DNA of 64,000 bases from Gossypium raimondii (taxonomy: Eukaryota > Streptophyta > Magnoliopsida > Malvales > Malvaceae): positions 57,741,924-57,805,923 of the forward strand of contig NC_068570.1 in assembly GCF_025698545.1 (NCBI RefSeq). The letters are read 5' to 3'. Shown here one piece after another: positions 57,313-64,000 of this stretch. The position numbers were made by a program, and so were the translations under genes. Each line of letters begins with the position of its first letter. Position 1 is the stretch's first letter. The notes beneath the pieces are model-generated. The model saw only the letters and a list, made by a program, of their open reading frames with translations, was not told where the DNA came from and made no database searches.

Positions 57313-59190
57313 AAACACCTCATTTGGAGTGATAGTAGAATTTTAATTTCACAAGTAAGTTTAAAATTTTTTTTAATTCGTATCAAAAATAAAAATAAAT
57401 AAATGAGAGGCTTTTTCTTTTATAGTTGTGAAGTTAAAAGGTGAATTTGTTGATTTTACCTTCAATTGTAACTGGAGTAATAAAAAAAAAAATAGGAGAT
57501 GAACACAAAAGTTTGATTACGTAATTCGAGAATTTCCTACTCGATGGACTTCGCCTAGAGAGTAATTTGATATAAATAAACTTGTACAAAATATGATTTA
57601 AGCCCATTTCACCCACCAAGCCACTAACTTGCAACCTTACTCTTATATACAATCTAAATCACCCTTCCCACTAGGTTTTTCCCTTTTGAAAGTTTAATTG
57701 TAAACTAATTAGCAAGAACAATTTACTTGCAATGAATTTGTACTAAAATAAGTTCGTAACATAAACAAAACAAATGCACTCTCAATCTCGTCAATAAAAT
57801 CGTATTTCGATTTGCAAAAGTACAATTAATGTAAATTTCTATTCCCTTTAAACTTAGCTCGATAACAGCTCCAATATAAATTATAGAATAGGCAGTGATA
57901 TTGATGTAATCTTCTAAAGAAAATAAATCTATTCAAATAAGAAAACTCTTTTGTAACGTGCTGTTAAAAATCCTCAAACATATAATTGGTAATACTGGTT
58001 TACCAAATTCAAACTAGGTTACAATTGGAGTTACGCATCTAGTGCGTGTAGCCCGCACTAACAATATTTACATTTGACATTCTTAAACAAAAACATAATA
58101 CACATTCAAGTAAGGAAATATGAATTTTCAACTCAACAAAAATATTTGTTACACGTAATTTATTGTATGGTTACTAATTTTAAAACTTCTCGATCTCTCA
58201 ACTCACATTAAATTTTAAAATTTGTCGCAAAATCGTAAACGTCACTTATAAATTAGCTTATATCAAGCTTATGAACTCATCAACATTAGACACCTAAATC
58301 AATGTATTCCCAACCAAGGTCAAATTCCATTTTCCTTCATTACTTCACATCAACATTAGTTTGTCAAGCTAACACATTTAAGAACATTAACTTAGCTCAA
58401 ACAACTCTGCAATGGCTCAATTTAACACATGAATTACTTCACATCACCATCCAACTTCTAAATCAATTAAAACAAGAAATAGAACCGAGTACAATTCAAC
58501 AAAACTAAGCAATCTACATTCAAATCCTTGAAGATTACTGGGCCAACTAAATAAGACCGCCATGTTTAAGCTTTCTCCTCCTCCTCAACTCTTTGATTCT
58601 CACATTGAAAGCGTTGCTTTGATTTTTGTAAGCATGGGTAAGAACCAAAGTGCAGTTTGTAAGCATTAAATTTCAAAACTACACGTGTAATTTGATATAT
58701 GAGTTTTGATTTGGTATTATTATACACATGAAACTTTGATAGTTATTTAAATGTATACATAAAATTTTAATTTTGATTCAACTGTACACATTTAAAGAGA
58801 AAATACATCAATTTTTTTACATTAGATAAATATAATAATTTATGTATACAATATGTAAGCATAAAATAGTTCTATATTGATAATTGTAGTAGTGATTTCT
58901 GAAAATTAAATCAAATAAATATTTCATGTTATACAGTTGATCAAAGTTCATATATAGTTTTGAGATTTACCCCTATTTACAAACAAGAGACGAATGAAAT
59001 TAAAAATGATTCACAATCTGAAATATCTTTAAAGACCAAAACCTAAATACTTGAAGAAAAATAGAAGTTCGTTGTACAAGCTTCATGAATCACAACTCAA
59101 TAACCAAATTGAGTGATCTCGTAGGTGACACTGGACTCGCTATTCATTAATCACCGTCATCATCATCTATGTAGTACTAGGTCTAGGTTT
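57313..59190. other. AT-rich intergenic DNA
   Basis: No gene recognised on either strand; open frames near 57434-57652 and 58302-58508 lack any recognisable feature. A 'gattacgtaattcgagaattt' to 'gatggacttcgcc' segment near 57515-57555 looks repeat-derived. Confidence 0.45.
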
Positions 59191-59379
59191 CTTCACTACT
59201 GGTGAAGAATCTAAGAGAAGACTAAGAACAACAATGTTGAAACTACATATAAACCCACAAAACTAGGTAGGTTTATGACAACATCTTCACTACTGGTGAA
59301 GAATCTAAGGGAAGACTAAGAACAATAATGTTGAAACTACATATAAACCCACAAAAACTAGGTAGGTTTATGACAACAC
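59191..59379. repeat. Tandem duplication, 2 x about 94 bp
   Basis: The unit beginning 'cttcactactggtgaagaat' starts at 59191 and again at 59285. Only about four differences are seen, including one extra A in the second copy. Each unit opens with a perfect 6-bp-stem hairpin (CTTCAC...GTGAAG). Confidence 0.9.
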
Positions 59380-59608
59380 AACAATACCATGTTCGTAAAT
59401 AATAATATACCATACACGGTTTTAGTTAAGACTTTGAGAGGGTTTTGTTGATTAAGATGTACGATGATGGGATTGATTCATATATATGTGTACAACTTGT
59501 TTACTTGTCTAAAAGAAAAACATGTTGCATTTACAGATGCCATTACCGTATATGACCAAAGGGTTCAATCAATTGAAAATTCTAAATATTTCTTTCAAGT
59601 ATTCATTG

Positions 59609-59644
<36 letters not shown>

Positions 59645-59819
59645 CACTTGGTGAGGTGGACATGAAAATTTGGCCTCCAAAATTGGAATTTATATTATAA
59701 AAACTTGGCATTATTGAAATTAAGTGGGACAAAGGGAAATGGAACGTGTTATAGAATATATGGTTTGACTGACATGGAAATGCAAAAGGTGAAATTATTT
59801 TTAAGATTAGCAGATAAAC
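59380..59819. repeat. Intergenic DNA with a TA microsatellite (59613-59640)
   Basis: About 14 TA units preceded by 'tgtatg' and followed by 'catacac'; otherwise featureless. Confidence 0.8.
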
Positions 59820-60335
59820 TTTTTTTAATTCTGTCATTAGTCTTCATACTTTATGAAAATTGTGGATTTAGTCTCTATACTTTATATAGTCAATTTTCAT
59901 TCTTGTACTTTTAAATTATAAAATTTTAGTCTTCACTAAAGGATAATGGCTAAATTCATTAAGATAAGCTTTGTTATTTCCAAAATTTGATGCGACAAAC
60001 ATATTATCATATGTGTAATGTCATGTTAGCTTGTTATTTCCATATACTAGTCACTAAAATCTAATTAATGGATTAATGACTATCATTTATCCCAAGATTG
60101 AAATTTTCAAAATTGAAAAGTATCAAGACTCAAAATAATCCAAATGGAGAATATGGATTAATTCTATAATTGTATGCATAGCACATGACTAGTAATTAAA
60201 GTACAGGACTAAAATTTCAGAATTTGAAAAGTATAGGGACTAAAATTGACCATTTTAAAAAGTATTTTAAATTTGATCAAATTAAAGTATAGGGACTAAA
60301 TTGACAATTTTTGTAAAATATAAGGCTTAATAGTA
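59820..60335. repeat. Degenerate inverted-repeat element
   Basis: The left side has 'cttcatactttatgaaaatt', 'tttagtctctatactttata' and 'caattttcattcttgtac'. The right side has the complements 'gaaaagtatagggactaaaattgac' and 'aagtatagggactaaattgacaattttt'. A relative lies at about 62940-63170 near the WRKY promoter. Confidence 0.5.
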
Positions 60336-61344
60336 GAATTTAACCTTTTCTATTTGAGATATGTTGACGAGTTCGGTACCTTCGAAAGAAATCTTCTTAT
60401 CATCCATTAGGTAGCCTATCGATCTCTTAACAATGTTAAGTATTGTCTCTTAAGTGAACGTTTTGTCTCCCGTCCTCTATCAAGAATTAGCTTGCCGCGA
60501 GGGATTGTTGGGTGAACTTGATTCACAAATCACCCTGCAAAACTCAAGAAAAAAAATGGTAAATATAAAACGTGAAGTAAGTATGGAGCTCAGAAGTGAG
60601 ACATTTGAAAATCATTGGCAGATAAGTTAGGGATTTGTTGGAAGTTGTCCAGAAACAACATAAGATCAGGACAGAACATGTATTGTGGTGAGTAAGAAGA
60701 TAAGCATTTTTGGTCCCACTTCTCAACTGCATGTGCGATATCCATATGTACGGAATTTGAAGATGTGCATGTGGGGGCGCACACGCTTGTGACTATTCCA
60801 ATTATAATAATGTTACATAGATTAAATTATTCGTTTAAATTCAAATATTTTGATATTTTATTAAATTTATTTTAAGGTTTTTGTATTTGGAGTTTAATTG
60901 TATTTTACTTTATTTATTAAAAGAATAAAAAAATTAATTTTATACTTTAAATAAAAAGATAAGTTGATCATTTTGTTAAAAATTATATCTATTTTTACGT
61001 TAAAATTTGTTTCAGACGTTAGAATAAGGTATATAACACGCCAATTTTTACCATAAAATGGATAAAATTTTGACCAGTTAATTTATTTTTTCGGTGAAGA
61101 GAACAAAATGAGATCTGATTTCTAATATAAAGATTTAATCAGAAATTGATTGATGTTTGAAACTGAAAATCAAAGAAATATATACAAGAAGCTGATGATG
61201 CTTGTACAGAATCCAAATCCCATTTTTTTTTCATTTTTTGCAAGGTTGTATTTACAAATTATAACATTCTAAATGCAAAGATTTAATTATAATATAAGCT
61301 TATAAAAATCATAGAATAAAACCCTCTCTTTTAATATATATATC
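60336..61344. other. Intergenic; one small unrecognised open frame; WRKY 3' flank
   Basis: On the minus strand a 64-codon ATG frame (60784-60590, MCAPTCTSSNSVHMDIAHAV, then VEKWDQKCLSS) has balanced amino-acid use for such an AT-rich region, but I recognise no family and see no supporting splice structure. The rest is AT-rich, with the WRKY 3' UTR to the right. Confidence 0.3.
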
Positions 61345-62625
61345 TCAATTGGAATTTGTTGAAAACATTCTTCCTGAAATAGCAGCTGCCAGTGCTGCAG
61401 TGAAATTAGGGTCTTTAGTTAAAGAAGATGCCATATGTTCCACCAAATATTGCGTAGCTTCTGGTGAATCCAGTTTTGGCTTTGAGTTTCTAGCTTCATC
61501 ACTTGACTTGATTGAATTGGTGAGGTCTAGAGTAATGGTTGGACCTGATGACTTAACCGGAGTCGAACCAACAGGGACCGAACCAAGGCGGCTCGAACCC
61601 GATGTTGCCTCGATTTGAGAAGGGGGAAGATGATTATGTTCACCTTCATATGTTGCAACTAGAACTGATTGATCATCGACACTTCTTTGCACCTGAAATC
61701 ATCAATAAAATTAATTGGGGTCAAAAACAGAATACTTTACAAGTTTGATAGGGATTGGATTTGGGTTGGGGTTTGGCTAGCTTACCTTCTTTTTAACAGG
61801 GCAACTTGGTGCAAAAGAACACTTGAAATAAGCTCTTGGACAGGGATTATCCCTGGTGACTTTTTGCCCGTATTTCCTCCATTGATATCCATCCTTTACA
61901 ACCTGAAAGAAAAAAAAAAAAACCAAGATGAGCTATTGTACTTAGAATAATCATACAGTGAAGTTTGGCATACCAAATGTATCTTATATTAGTATACCAC
62001 ATCCGATTTTTAACAGTTAAAATATATGTATAGAGGTTAATTTTATGTGAAAAGAAATCTTACAAGGCTGGTATCAGATAGTTCAGTCCTGACATAAGCT
62101 CTTGAAATTTTGGCTTTGATGATTTCTTCTCTAGGTTTCTTACATGATTCTTCTTCATCAGTTGAACTACTCTCTGAATTCCCAATGATATTCCCATTGT
62201 TGTTGTTGCTGGTTTCTGATTTTCTTTTCTTTGTAGGACTAAGTTCTTTCTCAGTATTCTTGTTCATCAAGTCCACTAACTGGCTTTGCAATGCATTATA
62301 GCTCTCACACATTGCTTTTAACATCTCAGTTAGCTTCTTATTTTCTGCATTTACACGGTTCAGTTCCTCCACTAAAGCACCACTCTGCAAACATAAAAAG
62401 AAAAACCATTATCAAATCATACCCATGGAGGGTTCCATAATATATACATATATATATATATATAAGTAGGTAACTTACCTCTTCTTTGACTGAAAGTTTC
62501 CTTCCAAATACAATTAAGCTGTTGCTGGTATTAGGATGACTTACAGGAGTTTCAAGTTGAAGGGACTTTGTTGAAGAAGCATTAAGATCCAGTGAATCAA
62601 CCCATGAAGAAGAAGAAGAATTCAT
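61345..62625 (-). CDS. WRKY40-like: WRKY transcription factor, group IIa (WRKY40-like)
   Basis: A nuclear DNA-binding regulator of the WRKY18/40/60 type, which recognises W-boxes (TTGAC[CT]) and acts mainly in defence and ABA responses. Four exons: 62479-62625, 62064-62384, 61786-61902, 61345-61692; 310 aa. Residues about 50-90 form a Leu-zipper-like coiled coil ([20 protein letters not shown]), used for dimerisation in group IIa. A basic/Ser stretch follows (SPTKKRKSE, about 100-108). The WRKY domain runs about 157-218: WRKYGQK at 164-170, zinc ligands C184, C190, H214 and H216 (C-x5-C-x23-H-x-H, group II). The intron right before VQRS (codon 196) is the V-type position diagnostic of groups IIa and IIb. 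The C-terminus is Ser/Thr/Ala-rich. All motifs are intact. The start is the first ATG of the exon, 22 bases before an upstream T-rich leader. Confidence 0.95.
62445..62466. repeat. TA microsatellite in WRKY intron 1
   Basis: 'atatatacatatatatatatatataa', about 13 bases from the splice donor of exon 1. Confidence 0.75.
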
Positions 62626-62697
62626 AGCTTTTTTTTCAATCTTTAAGCAAAGACCCAGATCTAATATATTCATAAAAAAGCTGAAACTTTCCTGGAA

Positions 62698-62747
62698 TTG
62701 ACCAAGTATGAAGAAGAAGATGAAGAATCAAATGATGAATATATATA
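62698..62747 (-). promoter_or_regulatory. WRKY core promoter: TATA box and a W-box
   Basis: TATATATA at 62740-62747 (CTATATATATTC on the gene's strand) lies about 115 bases upstream of the ATG, so a leader of about 80-90 bases is expected. TTGACC (62698-62703) is a W-box core in the predicted leader; another TTGACC lies at 63397-63402 and a GTCAA core at 63531-63535. W-boxes in a WRKY gene's own promoter are common and suggest auto- or cross-regulation; that is inference. Confidence 0.5.
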
Positions 62748-63680
62748 GAAAGAACGAAGAAAGAGGGAAGGGAAACTGGGTGGAAATAGAGCAATAAAGG
62801 AGGGTCAGAGGAGGTTGGCATGTGCTTTTTTGTAAAAAGGGGTAAGAGTATTAACTAATAACTCTTTGTTTATTTATATAGAAGTGAGTAGTAATAGGGA
62901 CAACGTGCTTATATACATAAAATAGATTAAATTGTGCTATTAGCCCCTGTATTATGCATATAGTTTTGAATTTAGTTTTCGTACTTTAAATTGATATTTT
63001 TAGGGATTTTGAAATTTCAGTACTAACCAAGTTTATTAAGTTCTGTAATTTCCAAAATCTTATGCGTATAATATCATGTATTATGTAGCGAATATATATT
63101 TTATTTAGTCGTTTCTACATTAAGATTGAAAATTTAAAATTTTAAAATTAGGGACTAAGAATGTTGAAATTAAGTGAAGATAGACTAAATCTATTTATTT
63201 TTAAAAAAATATTAATTAGGAATATTTTCTAAACTATTTATATAAATAAACAAAAGAAAATAGATGAGATGGAGTAATTCATTGTCGGTTAGGTTTGAAA
63301 AGGTGAACAAATTATAGGTTTTGACGAAGCACACCATAAAAGTAATGAAACCTTGGGTGCTGTTTGGTTTATGTTTTTCATTACAGAAGTTCATTGTTGA
63401 CCAATTTGTCTTTAGATTAAAACATAAATCTGTCTTTGTCTATTACTCTATTTTTTTGTTTTTGTACATGCAATATTTATATCAATAATATTAATGAAAT
63501 TGAATGGAATAGATGGGGTTTTGCTTTCTTGTCAAGTCTTAGAAACAAAAATGGAAAATTCCAACAAGTAGACTACCATATATATTTTATGTATAATTAT
63601 GGTAATGTTTTTTATTTGTTTTGGGATTTAGGTTTTAAATTCATTTGCACATTCATTTTTAAAAAAAAGAAAAGAAACGG
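62748..63680. other. WRKY upstream region with a MITE-like repeat
   Basis: Promoter side of the WRKY gene. About 62940-63170 is a diverged copy of the repeat at 59820-60335 ('gtactttaaattgatattttt', 'tttccaaaatcttatgcg', 'attagggactaag'). No gene was found. Confidence 0.45.
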
Positions 63681-64000
63681 GTTCGAAGGCTATTACCTCA
63701 AAATTAACAAGAGTCGAAAATTACAAAGTTACGGATATCACGAGAATAATTCATGTCAGTTCAAAAGTAACCAATTACATAAAAAATCAGCAACTCTATT
63801 ACAGTTACGATCCACCCAATTGACCTCAGCTTTAGTAAACAACTCAATCAATTTCCTCGCCTCCTTGATGCGAAAACCAAACACCGTAATATCCTCCCGA
63901 TGCTTGCAAACGCGATTAACAGTACTAGCACATTTCGAAAATGACTATGTAAAGATTGAAAGACCTAGCGAGCATCCAGCTCCGCCCATTCGAGGCTCAT
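63681..64000 (-). pseudogene. LINE RNase H-like C-terminal fragment, cut by the window edge
   Basis: On the minus strand, in one frame: VNRVCKHREDITVFGFRIKE, then ARKLIELFTKAEVNWVDRNC and NRVADFLCNWLL, followed by a stop. The W-V-x-R-x-C-N-R-V-A-D sequence is the final helix of the RNase H (RVT_3) domain found at the end of plant LINE ORF2 and related genes. The first part (MSLEWAELDAR) is interrupted by a stop, so this copy is dead. It continues beyond the window. Confidence 0.6.

Noticed and set aside
59613..59640. Possible regulatory TATA cluster
   Set aside because: A long uniform TA microsatellite with no gene at a suitable distance.
1..64000. A biosynthetic or defence gene cluster, or a plastid or mitochondrial insert
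   Set aside because: The host genes are unrelated single-copy-type families, and no organellar gene or long organelle-like stretch was recognised.

Overview
This is a plant nuclear genomic window. It has intron-rich genes with GT-AG introns and plant-specific gene families, set in AT-rich intergenic DNA full of LTR retrotransposons, MITEs, SINE-like and LINE fragments. The closest general match I recognise is cotton (Gossypium, Malvaceae): the CACACGGGCGTGTG-rich LTR, the LTR ends of the form TGTCACGGG...CCCGTGACA, and the decayed gag, Mutator-like and hAT remnants all look like cotton repeats. That species call is recalled pattern knowledge, not a search result.

Layout. 1-181: 3' end of an LRR receptor kinase (HPCA1-like) on the plus strand. 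2189-4822 (minus): a NiaP/OCT7-type MFS nicotinate or organic cation transporter, complete in structure but with an apparent one-base insertion in exon 4; its first coding intron holds a roughly 480-bp palindrome. 5.6-15.4 kb: intergenic DNA with LTR remnants and one LTR-flanked, gag-only Ty3/gypsy derivative (9547-11808). 15419-25342 (minus): a 16-exon CBP/p300-type histone acetyltransferase (HAC1-like, 1728 aa). 26-39 kb: nested repeats, including a 3.17-kb solo LTR with a perfect 5-bp target duplication (31373-34542), a foldback MITE, a dead hAT/TTF transposase, a SINE-like insert and two adjacent Tourist-like MITEs. 39940-46008 (plus): a 10-exon PP2C phosphatase (370 aa). 46.6-53.5 kb: a second solo gypsy LTR, a Mutator-like remnant, a CACTA-like end, a broken copia element and a LINE ORF1 fragment. 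53901-56178 (minus): an 8-exon CDC50/LEM3 protein (ALIS, 353 aa). 61345-62625 (minus): a 4-exon group IIa WRKY factor (WRKY40-like, 310 aa). The window ends in a LINE RNase H fragment.

The host genes are independent transcription units: a receptor kinase, a vitamin/cation transporter, a chromatin coactivator, a protein phosphatase, a flippase subunit and a stress transcription factor. I see no operon-like or biosynthetic cluster and no convincing undescribed system. The items most worth a second look are the frameshift in the transporter, the intronic palindrome, the very long solo LTR with its internal hairpin array and CACACGG-motif field, and the gag-only element whose deletion joins gag directly into the LTR.

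Exon boundaries were placed by hand from reading frame, GT-AG sites and family resemblance. UTR limits and transcription starts are estimates.
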